Shown here piece by piece: positions 1 to 5,932 of a DNA stretch of 11,394 nt. The position numbers and the translations under genes are program-made. Every line of letters begins with the position of its first letter. The stretch's first letter is position 1. The DNA is from an uncultured Bacteroidota bacterium (GTDB taxonomy: Bacteria; Bacteroidota; Bacteroidia; Bacteroidales; 4484-276). The stretch spans positions 1 to 11,394 of the forward strand of contig CAIYZW010000206.1 in NCBI GenBank assembly GCA_903930725.1. The letters run 5' to 3'. The notes under the pieces are model-generated. The model was given only the letters and a program-made list of their open reading frames with translations. It was not told where the DNA came from and made no database searches.

Positions 1-1124
1 GGGTATTGCATCCTGAGTGTGGAACATTTTTTACCTGTTTTGGCCAGATAAGTCAGAAAAAGCGCGATTCCAACCAGGGCATCCCGTCCGTAATGGATTT
101 CGGGATAAATAACACCGCCATTTCCTTCACCCCCGATAATGGCACCGGTTTTTTTCATCATCTCAACCACATTTACTTCCCCAACTGCCGAAGCAAAATA
201 TTCGCCACCTGCCTTTTCGGTAACATCGCGCAAGGCCCGCGTTGACGAAAGGTTTGATACCGTATTGCCAGGTTTGTTTTTCAAAATGTAATCGGCAACA
301 GCAACCAGGGTGTATTCTTCGCCAAACATGCTGCCATCTTCTTCGACAATAGCGAGCCTGTCAACATCGGGATCAACTACAAAGCCAAGATGGCACTGCT
401 TTTTAACAACAATCTCCGAAATGTCTTTTAGATGTTCGGGAAGTGGCTCAGGGTTATGCGGAAACTCACCGGTGGGGTCGCAGTAAAGTTCCACAATTTC
501 AGCTACGCCAAGCGCCTTTAGCAATTTTGGTATAGCAATTCCGCCAGTCGAATTTACAGCATCAATAGCCACGCGAAAGCCAGCATTTTTAATGGCTCGT
601 ACATCAACAAGTGGCAAATCGAGTACTTTTTTTATGTGAAGGTCAATAAATGAATCGTCGGTTGTTAACTTGCCCAATTCGTTTACTCCGGAAAATATAA
701 AATTCTGGTGCTCAGCTATTTTAAGGATTTCATCTCCTTCAGCTGCCGACAAAAACTCTCCTTTTTCGTTAAGAAGTTTCAAAGCATTCCATTGTTTTGG
801 ATTATGGCTGGCAGTTAAAATTATTCCACCGTCGGCATTGGTGTGAGTTACGGCAATTTCGACGGTAGGGGTGGTTGAGAGGCCGATATCCAGTACATCA
901 ATACCCATGCTTAGCAAAGTGCCGGTTACAAGACGGTTCACCATATCGCCCGAAATCCGGGCATCGCGGCCAACAACAACTTTAAGCCTGGTTTTATTCC
1001 TGTAATTTTTGAGGAAAACAGCATAAGAAGCCGAGAATTTTACAATTTCGATGGGACTAAGGCCATCGCCGGGCTTGCCACCTATGGTACCTCTTATTCC
1101 TGAAATGGATTTTATTATTGTCAT
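1..1124 (-). CDS. glmM: Phosphoglucosamine mutase / phosphohexose mutase, 3' end cut by the window edge
   Basis: This is an alpha-D-phosphohexomutase-superfamily enzyme. It most likely converts glucosamine-6-phosphate to glucosamine-1-phosphate in the cytoplasm, feeding UDP-GlcNAc for peptidoglycan and lipopolysaccharide. Translating the minus strand from ATG at 1124-1122 gives 374 residues with no stop before the edge; the family is usually about 450-465 residues, so the C-terminal domain is missing. The N-terminus reads SISGIRGTIGG. The phosphoserine loop TASHNP is at residues 104-109 with Ser106 as the phosphorylated residue. The metal loop DPDVDR is at 251-256 (Asp251, Asp253, Asp255) and the sugar-specificity loop GEGNGGV at 332-338. 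Known enzymes of the GlmM type usually have DPDGDR and GE(Q/E)SGH, so phosphomannomutase or phosphoglucomutase activity is not excluded. The superfamily is certain; the exact substrate is inferred. It is divergent from the TPR gene. Confidence 0.85.
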   Translation of the reverse strand, partial: MTIIKSISGIRGTIGGKPGDGLSPIEIVKFSASYAVFLKNYRNKTRLKVVVGRDARISGDMVNRLVTGTLLSMGIDVLDIGLSTTPTVEIAVTHTNADGGIILTASHNPKQWNALKLLNEKGEFLSAAEGDEILKIAEHQNFIFSGVNELGKLTTDDSFIDLHIKKVLDLPLVDVRAIKNAGFRVAIDAVNSTGGIAIPKLLKALGVAEIVELYCDPTGEFPHNPEPLPEHLKDISEIVVKKQCHLGFVVDPDVDRLAIVEEDGSMFGEEYTLVAVADYILKNKPGNTVSNLSSTRALRDVTEKAGGEYFASAVGEVNVVEMMKKTGAIIGGEGNGGVIYPEIHYGRDALVGIALFLTYLAKTGKKCSTLRMQY

Positions 1125-1140
1125 AAGTTTTGATTTTGCG

Positions 1141-1148
1141 CAAATTTA
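1141..1148 (-). promoter_or_regulatory. Bacteroidota -7 box for the glmM-like gene
   Basis: The minus strand reads TAAATTTG here, an exact match to the Bacteroidota sigma-70 -7 consensus TAnnTTTG. Transcription would start near 1134, leaving a leader of only about 10 bases before the ATG at 1124. No clear TTTG -33 element is visible at the expected distance, so the assignment rests on the -7 box and its position. Confidence 0.5.
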
Positions 1149-1278
1149 ATTGTTCTTTTTAATTTCTTAACATTCCTGATTTTTCTTTCGGTTTTTAAAT
1201 CAGTATTTTGATGTTAATAACTACATAAAATTCAGAAAAACAATGATATAGCTACTAATTAATTATCTTTTGAAAACT

Positions 1279-1307
1279 TTTGACTTTAAATAAAAAATAT
1301 AACTTTG
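1279..1307 (+). promoter_or_regulatory. Bacteroidota-type promoter for the TPR gene
   Basis: A -33 element TTTG (1279-1282) is followed after 17 bases by TAACTTTG (1300-1307), an exact fit to TAnnTTTG. Transcription is predicted to begin near 1314, giving a leader of about 16 bases to the ATG at 1330. The spacer is slightly shorter than the roughly 19-21 bases usual in this phylum. It lies in the same A+T-rich gap as the divergent glmM promoter. Confidence 0.6.
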
Positions 1308-1329
1308 CCCGTTTTATAGAAGTTAATTT

Positions 1330-2745
1330 ATGAATGAAGATTTCAATCCTTTTAATGAGGGAGATGATCTAAATGAGTTGGTTGACAAATTTGACGACAT
1401 GGTCAGGTCGGAAAAACTGTATTTTTTCGATGTCGAAGAATTTGAGGACATTATAGATTATTATCTTGACCGCAACAATTCAAAAAAAGCCAGGGTCGCC
1501 ATTGATCATGCCTTGAGGCAGCACCCATCCTCAGTGACTTTTCTTTTAAAGAAAGCACAATACCTCGCAAGTGTAAATAAATGGGTAAAAGCTCTCGAAA
1601 TATTGAATAATATCGAGAAACTCGAACCTCAAAATCCTGAAATATTCCTGGCAAAAGGTTCAATTTTCAGTAAGCTTAAAAAGTTTGATCAATCCATTGC
1701 CGAGTATCATAAAGCAGCAAAATATTCTGACGAAAAAGATGAAATTTATACCCGTATTGCTTTTGAATATGAAGATTTAAATGAATACGAAAAAGCAATT
1801 GGATTTTTGGTTAAAGCGCTGGAAATCAATCCAGAAAACCAAGCTGTGATTTACGAATTGTCATTTTGTTACGAAATTACCGGCAAAGAAGAAGACAGCA
1901 TCAAGTTTTTCACTGCATTCCTTGATAAAAATCCATACTCCGAAATAGCCTGGTTCAACCTTGGGATTGCGTATTCAAATCTTGCCCTTTACGAAAAGGC
2001 CATTGATGCTTACGAATTTTCGATTGCTATTGTTCCTGAGTTTTCGTCGGCCTATTTTAATAAAGCCAATGCACTGGCAAATCTCGAAAGATTCCAGGAA
2101 GCCATCGAAATGTACCAGGAAACTATTGATTTGGAAGAGCCCGAAGCTCTTACTTATTTTTATATTGGCGAGTGTTTCGAAAAAATGGGAGATATCGAAA
2201 AAGCTTTTAAAAATTACCGCCAGGCCCTCGACCTTGACCCGGAACTGAGCGACGCATGGATGGGGCTTGGTATTTTGAACGATAATCTGGGAAACCAGAA
2301 AGTCGCCATTAAATACATGAAAAAGGCCATCGAAATTGACCCGGCGAATACCGATAACTGGCTCTATCTGGCTGATAATTATTATCGTAGTAATTTTTTT
2401 GATAGTGCAAAGGAAGCCTACGAAAAAGTTGTCGAACTCGACCCAAAGCATCCTGATCTCTGGTTGGATTATTCCTCGATGTACGCCGAGGAAAACAATC
2501 TTCCCATCGCCATCGAAATAATTATGCTGGGAATCGAAAATCAGCCACAGAATCACGAGCTATATTACAGGCTTGTTGGCTATTTGATAAAAAAAGGACG
2601 TAACAAAGAAGCCTACGAAAACCTGGAAATTGCCTTGATGATGAATTTTCAGGATCATATCCAGCTCTTTGATTATTATCCCGAGTTGCAAAACGATATT
2701 CAAATCCTGAAATTGATAGATATTTACAGTGGTAAATCTTTATAA
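1330..2745 (+). CDS. Tetratricopeptide repeat protein with 12 tandem TPRs
   Basis: This 471-residue protein is almost entirely TPR helices, which normally act as a protein-protein interaction scaffold. A 34-residue acidic N-terminal segment is followed by twelve back-to-back repeats of exactly 34 residues (35-442) with no insertions, then a 29-residue capping segment. TPR signature positions are clear in many repeats, for example W-x-x-L-G-x-A-Y near 207-215 and repeated KAI/EA-x-x-x-Y-x-x-A-I-x-(L/I)-D/N-P endings. There is no signal peptide or membrane segment, so it is probably cytoplasmic. It has a good -7 box just upstream and leads a same-strand run with a DedA protein and aroE. The start ATG at 1330 fits the promoter position; there is no Shine-Dalgarno site. 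The partner and role are unknown; no enzymatic domain is seen. Confidence 0.93.
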   Translation: MNEDFNPFNEGDDLNELVDKFDDMVRSEKLYFFDVEEFEDIIDYYLDRNNSKKARVAIDHALRQHPSSVTFLLKKAQYLASVNKWVKALEILNNIEKLEPQNPEIFLAKGSIFSKLKKFDQSIAEYHKAAKYSDEKDEIYTRIAFEYEDLNEYEKAIGFLVKALEINPENQAVIYELSFCYEITGKEEDSIKFFTAFLDKNPYSEIAWFNLGIAYSNLALYEKAIDAYEFSIAIVPEFSSAYFNKANALANLERFQEAIEMYQETIDLEEPEALTYFYIGECFEKMGDIEKAFKNYRQALDLDPELSDAWMGLGILNDNLGNQKVAIKYMKKAIEIDPANTDNWLYLADNYYRSNFFDSAKEAYEKVVELDPKHPDLWLDYSSMYAEENNLPIAIEIIMLGIENQPQNHELYYRLVGYLIKKGRNKEAYENLEIALMMNFQDHIQLFDYYPELQNDIQILKLIDIYSGKSL

Positions 2746-2829
2746 TTCAGGAATTTAGTCTCATTAGTCAGAGAAAATAAACTACCCAAGCTTTCGTGTT
2801 TTGTTAAAATTATTAAATAAGTTTTTGCC

Positions 2830-3483
2830 ATGGAATTAATTAGCTTCTTCGTTGATTTTGTGCTCAATATCGACAAGCATCTGCTGGAAATTGTCCAGGA
2901 TTATCGTACCTGGACTTACCTGATACTGTTTGCGATTATCTTTATGGAAACCGGTTTTGTTGTAACGCCGTTCCTTCCTGGCGACTCATTGCTGTTTGCT
3001 GCCGGAGCTATTGCTGCAAATCCCTCCGAGCCACTTAATCTTTTGCCTTTAATGTTATTGCTAATCTTAGCAGCAGTTCTTGGCGATAATGTCAATTATT
3101 ATATCGGACGTTTTTTTGGGACTAAAATTTATGATAAAAATTATCGGATGATAAAGAGAGAATATATTGACAGAACTCATCTTTTTTATGAAAAACATGG
3201 TGGAAAGACCATCATCATAGCACGCTTTATGCCCATTATCAGGACTTTTGCTCCGTTTGTTGCCGGAGTCGGCACCATGACTTTTACCAGGTTTTTTCTT
3301 TTCAACATCGTAGGTGGCATTTTGTGGGTTATTCTTTTTTGCGTGAGCGGATTTTTCTTTGGTAGTATTCCTTTTGTCAAAAATAATTTCTCAATTGTTA
3401 TTCTCGGAATCATTTTCGTCTCACTTTTGCCAATGATAATTGCATTTCTAAAAAATTATCTCGATAAGCGAAAAATGAAATAA
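2830..3483 (+). CDS. DedA (SNARE-associated/VTT domain) family inner-membrane protein
   Basis: This 217-residue polytopic membrane protein belongs to the DedA family. Members are implicated in lipid scrambling or undecaprenyl-phosphate recycling and in proton-motive-force-dependent envelope homeostasis. Hydrophobic stretches lie near residues 29-48, 69-95, 154-180 and 187-210, with a re-entrant-like segment around 44-63. The hallmark E-x-G...PFLPGDSLLFAAGA is at 40-60 and ARFMPIIRTFAPFVAG at 131-146. Glu40, Asp52, Arg132 and Arg138 match in order and spacing the charged residues known to be essential in E. coli YqjA (Glu39, Asp51, Arg130, Arg136). The gene begins 84 bases after the TPR stop and ends 56 bases before aroE, consistent with co-transcription. 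The ATG at 2830 fits the family's usual short N-terminus. Which lipid it moves cannot be read from sequence. Confidence 0.93.
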   Translation: MELISFFVDFVLNIDKHLLEIVQDYRTWTYLILFAIIFMETGFVVTPFLPGDSLLFAAGAIAANPSEPLNLLPLMLLLILAAVLGDNVNYYIGRFFGTKIYDKNYRMIKREYIDRTHLFYEKHGGKTIIIARFMPIIRTFAPFVAGVGTMTFTRFFLFNIVGGILWVILFCVSGFFFGSIPFVKNNFSIVILGIIFVSLLPMIIAFLKNYLDKRKMK

Positions 3484-3539
3484 AACCTTTTACAGCCAGT
3501 GAATTTGAACAACTTAAAACATAACTTGAAAGTTTGTAA

Positions 3540-4292
3540 ATGAGACATTTCGGACTAATCGGAAAAACCCTTCAGCATTCATTTTCAGCGAAATATTTTC
3601 GCGAAAAATTCCTGTCCGAAAATGTTCAAAATTGTAGTTACAGTTTGTTTGAACTTGGTGATCTTGCCGGATTACCAGCATTAATCGAGTCTTTGCCTAA
3701 CCTTGAAGGTTTTAATGTGACTATCCCTTACAAAAAATCAATCATTCCATATCTCGATTTTTTGGATAATGTCGCCTTCGAAGTTGGAGCTGTGAACACC
3801 GTAAGAATTGTAAGAAGCGCCGGAAAATACTTACTCAAAGGTTTTAACACCGATGTTATTGGTTTTTTATTATCTACAAACGAATTCCAAAATGTAAGCG
3901 GTGCATTAATTCTCGGAACCGGGGGTGGAGCAGAAGCAGTAGCTTATGTTTTTAAGAAACTTAAAATACCTTATTTCATCGTTTCACGAAATCTACGCAG
4001 TCATCAAATAATTGGATATGAGGATTTAACAAAAGAAATGATCCGGGACTATCCTATGATCGTCAATTCGACTCCTCTCGGTATGTTTCCTGATGTTGAT
4101 CTGATGCCACCAATCAATTACGATTTTTTGACCGAAAAGAATTTTCTTTACGATTTAATCTATAATCCATCCGAAACCCAATTTCTTAAAAAAGGCAAAC
4201 AGGTGGGGGCAAAAGTAATGAATGGCTTGAAGATGTTGCAAATTCAGGCTGACAAATCGTGGGAGTATTGGAATACAAATGTTTACGAATAA
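3540..4292 (+). CDS. aroE: Shikimate dehydrogenase (NADP-dependent)
   Basis: AroE reduces 3-dehydroshikimate to shikimate in the cytoplasm, the fourth step of the chorismate (aromatic amino acid) pathway. At 250 residues it is slightly shorter than E. coli AroE (272). The shikimate-binding motif G-x-x-x-x-x-S-x-S is at residues 8-16 (Ser14, Ser16). NVTIPYK is at 59-65 with catalytic Lys65; GAVNT at 83-87 and FNTD at 102-105 with catalytic Asp105. The nucleotide-binding GTGGGA is at 126-131, then VNSTPLGMFPD, then the C-terminal NGLKMLQIQA. The usual NRT motif that grips the NADP 2'-phosphate is replaced by SRN-L-R, so cofactor preference is less certain than the reaction. The ATG at 3540 places the first motif correctly. 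No convincing promoter is seen upstream, so it is probably read with the DedA gene. Confidence 0.95.
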   Translation: MRHFGLIGKTLQHSFSAKYFREKFLSENVQNCSYSLFELGDLAGLPALIESLPNLEGFNVTIPYKKSIIPYLDFLDNVAFEVGAVNTVRIVRSAGKYLLKGFNTDVIGFLLSTNEFQNVSGALILGTGGGAEAVAYVFKKLKIPYFIVSRNLRSHQIIGYEDLTKEMIRDYPMIVNSTPLGMFPDVDLMPPINYDFLTEKNFLYDLIYNPSETQFLKKGKQVGAKVMNGLKMLQIQADKSWEYWNTNVYE

Positions 4293-4335
4293 TCTTGGTG
4301 CAAAATCAAAACCATATGATCTCTTGAAAAGCTGA

Positions 4336-4366
4336 TTCTGATAGAAGTATTAAATTTTAATCAGAA
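4336..4366. repeat. 7-base inverted repeat between aroE and rplS
   Basis: TTCTGAT (4336-4342) and ATCAGAA (4360-4366) are perfect inverted copies separated by 17 bases. No T-run follows the repeat on either strand, so it is not a standard intrinsic terminator. It could be a weak mRNA 3' end structure for aroE or simply chance in an A+T-rich gap. Confidence 0.35.
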
Positions 4367-4378
4367 AAATTATTTATA

Positions 4379-4390
4379 ACTTGTACAAGT
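4379..4390. promoter_or_regulatory. 12-base perfect palindrome overlapping the rplS -33 element
   Basis: ACTTGTACAAGT reads the same on both strands. Its position over the putative -33 box is where a dimeric repressor or activator would sit, but only a single copy is seen and no regulator is encoded nearby. An operator role is inference. Confidence 0.3.
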
Positions 4391-4412
4391 GAATAAAAAA
4401 AATGTACTTTTG
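4381..4412 (+). promoter_or_regulatory. rplS promoter, Bacteroidota type
   Basis: TACTTTTG (4405-4412) matches the -7 consensus TAnnTTTG exactly. TTGT (4381-4384) sits 20 bases upstream as a degenerate -33 element. The predicted start near 4419 gives a leader of about 28 bases to the rplS ATG. Fourteen of the fifteen bases TACTTTTGCACTCCT recur in the rpsA promoter. The -33 element lies inside a 12-base palindrome listed separately. Confidence 0.65.
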
Positions 4413-4446
4413 CACTCCTTTTTAAGAATTTTAAATAGCTAATACA

Positions 4447-4800
4447 ATGAGCAAGAACGAATTTTTGACATACACCGAAAGCTTGGTAGAGGTGAAAGAG
4501 TTACCCGCATTTAAAGCTGGCGATACCATAACTGTAACTTACAAAATTAAAGAAGGCGGCAAAGAACGTCTGCAGAATTTTCAGGGAGTTGTTTTACAGC
4601 GCAAAGGCAGTGGGTCAACGGCAACTTTTACTGTTCGTAAAATTTCGAGCAATGTTGGAGTTGAAAGGATTTTCCCAGTATCAACACCTTTTATTGAGCA
4701 GGTGGTTGTTAATAAACATGGGGTTGTTCGCAGAGCAAGAATCTTCTATCTGAGAGGATTAAGAGGTAAAAAAGCAAGAATCAAAGAAAAGAGGGTATAG
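4447..4800 (+). CDS. rplS: 50S ribosomal protein L19 (bL19)
   Basis: bL19 lies at the interface of the two ribosomal subunits and contributes to the inter-subunit bridges. The 117-residue length is typical. Family features run in order: PAFKAGDTITVTYKIKEG near 19-36, then RLQNFQGVVLQRKGSGSTATFTVRK at roughly 41-65, then GVERIFPVSTPFIEQVVV, and the basic C-terminus with RRARIFYLRGLRGKKARIKE. In E. coli rplS follows trmD in the rpsP operon; here it stands alone after aroE, with its own promoter and a strong terminator, so it is probably a single-gene transcript. The ATG at 4447 is in an A-rich context (TAATACAATG) without a Shine-Dalgarno site. Confidence 0.98.
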   Translation: MSKNEFLTYTESLVEVKELPAFKAGDTITVTYKIKEGGKERLQNFQGVVLQRKGSGSTATFTVRKISSNVGVERIFPVSTPFIEQVVVNKHGVVRRARIFYLRGLRGKKARIKEKRV

Positions 4801-4827
4801 TTTTGTTTTTCATAATGTTTGTGTTTG

Positions 4828-4858
4828 AACCCGGTATTACAAAATGCCGGGTTTTTTT
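4828..4858 (+). terminator. Rho-independent terminator of rplS
   Basis: AACCCGG (4828-4834) pairs with CCGGGTT (4847-4853), and the stem extends inward by a wobble and three A-T pairs around a four-base loop. A run of seven T follows (4852-4858). It starts 28 bases after the rplS stop. The T-run is only on the plus-strand side, so it should not stop the converging rnz transcript efficiently. Confidence 0.88.
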
Positions 4859-4900
4859 GTTGTGTTTTTTTTAGTTCAAAAGTTGTGAAACAAAACCGGG

Positions 4901-5845
4901 CTACCTGTTGTCCTGGATAATTGACTTTTCGCTGATAATTTTAAATTCATTTCCATCTTCGGCGAGGCTGGTAGCGGGGAAAATTGCCCTGGCTTCGGAG
5001 AGCAGTTCATCCAAACTGTTGTATCGTGCCGAAAAATGCCCGATAATGAGTTCATTAACCATGGCTTTTTTGGCTATTGTGGCTGCTTCGGCAGCTGTCG
5101 AATGAAATTTATCGCGGGCTACCTCGGCTAATTCCTGCATAAAAGTCGCCTCATGATAGAGTAGATTCGCGTGATGAATAGTTTCGATAACTGGTTCAAA
5201 ATAGGAAGTATCGGAGCAGAAAGCAAACGAACGCGAGTTAAGTGGGTTTGAAGTAATACTCTTGTTTAAATATACTTTGCCGTCGTTATCAATAAAATCA
5301 GAACCGGCTTTAATTTTGGGGATTTCCTCAACCGGCACATCTACTGAATTCAAAAAATCCTTTCTTATTTTCCTGGTCCGTTTTTTCTCTGAAAATAGAA
5401 AACCTGTTGTTGGCAGACGATGATTTAGCGGGAACGACTTTACAAAATGCTGTTCATCTTCAAAAATAATTTCGGGTTCATTCTGGTTTGTAGGATGAAA
5501 AATGAGTGGGAATACTAATTCGGTTCCAGAGACTTTGAGTTGGAGATCAATAACTTCTTTTAAATTTTCATTTGCATAAATATGCAAATCTTCGTCGCGT
5601 CCTAACAAATGAAGTGTCGAAATGAGGCCAATCAAACCGAAAAAATGGTCGCCATGAAGGTGGCTTATGAAGATGTGTTTGATTTTCTGAAGTTTAAATT
5701 TATACTTTCTGAGTTGCATTTGTGTGCCTTCGCCACAATCAACTAAAAAATACTTATAATTCATGTTAACAAGAAGACTCGTAGGATTTCGCTTTGACGT
5801 TGGCGTAGCTGAACTGCTTCCGAGAATGGTTACTGTAAATGACAT
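4901..5845 (-). CDS. rnz: Ribonuclease Z (tRNA 3' endonuclease)
   Basis: RNase Z is a zinc metallo-beta-lactamase-fold endonuclease that trims the 3' trailer of precursor tRNAs so that CCA can be added. The protein is 314 residues, the usual short-form (RNase ZS) length. The metal-binding motif HLHGDH is at residues 62-67 (His62, His64, Asp66, His67), and further ligands are His142 (NHRLPTTGF), Asp212 (FCSDTSYF) and His270 (IIGHFSARY). His248 in KFHSTAAEAA matches the conserved catalytic-region histidine. Residues about 150-195, basic and loop-like, are the exosite arm that grips tRNA. The start ATG at 5845 places the beta-strand and SSSATPT loop at the N-terminus as expected. It follows rpsA by 87 bases, with a terminator between, so it may depend on read-through or an unseen promoter. 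Confidence 0.96.
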   Translation of the reverse strand: MSFTVTILGSSSATPTSKRNPTSLLVNMNYKYFLVDCGEGTQMQLRKYKFKLQKIKHIFISHLHGDHFFGLIGLISTLHLLGRDEDLHIYANENLKEVIDLQLKVSGTELVFPLIFHPTNQNEPEIIFEDEQHFVKSFPLNHRLPTTGFLFSEKKRTRKIRKDFLNSVDVPVEEIPKIKAGSDFIDNDGKVYLNKSITSNPLNSRSFAFCSDTSYFEPVIETIHHANLLYHEATFMQELAEVARDKFHSTAAEAATIAKKAMVNELIIGHFSARYNSLDELLSEARAIFPATSLAEDGNEFKIISEKSIIQDNR

Positions 5846-5873
5846 TTGGTTGATTTAGATGGTAAAAATAGCT

Positions 5874-5905
5874 AAAAAAAGCCGCCCCATATCTGAGGCA
5901 GCTTT
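5874..5905 (-). terminator. Rho-independent terminator of rpsA
   Basis: On the minus strand, AAAGCTGCCTC pairs with GGGGCGGCTTT across a six-base loop (11 pairs including two G-U) and runs into a string of T, the complement of the A-run at 5874-5880. It begins 28 bases after the rpsA stop and ends just upstream of rnz. Confidence 0.85.
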
Positions 5906-5932
5906 TATTTGTTTTAAAGCATCAGCTAGAAA

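Noticed and set aside
6..245. Open plus-strand frame at the left edge
   Set aside because: It is the complement of the glmM-like coding sequence, which has strong family motifs; the plus-strand peptide has none.
1975..2556. 193-residue open frame on the minus strand
   Set aside because: It lies wholly opposite the TPR gene, whose 34-residue repeats prove the plus-strand reading; it is a shadow.
2820..2829. TAAGTTTTTG just upstream of the DedA gene as a -7 box
   Set aside because: The spacing does not fit TAnnTTTG and it lies only three bases from the ATG.
3500..3537. Possible aroE promoter (TGAATTTG at 3500-3507, AAAGTTTG at 3530-3537)
   Set aside because: Each has one mismatch at the TA of TAnnTTTG, no good -33 element is present, and the second abuts the ATG. 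Such matches are expected by chance here.
4828..4858. rplS terminator acting in both directions for the convergent rnz gene
   Set aside because: On the minus strand the stem is followed by CAAAC, not a T-run, so only plus-strand termination is supported.
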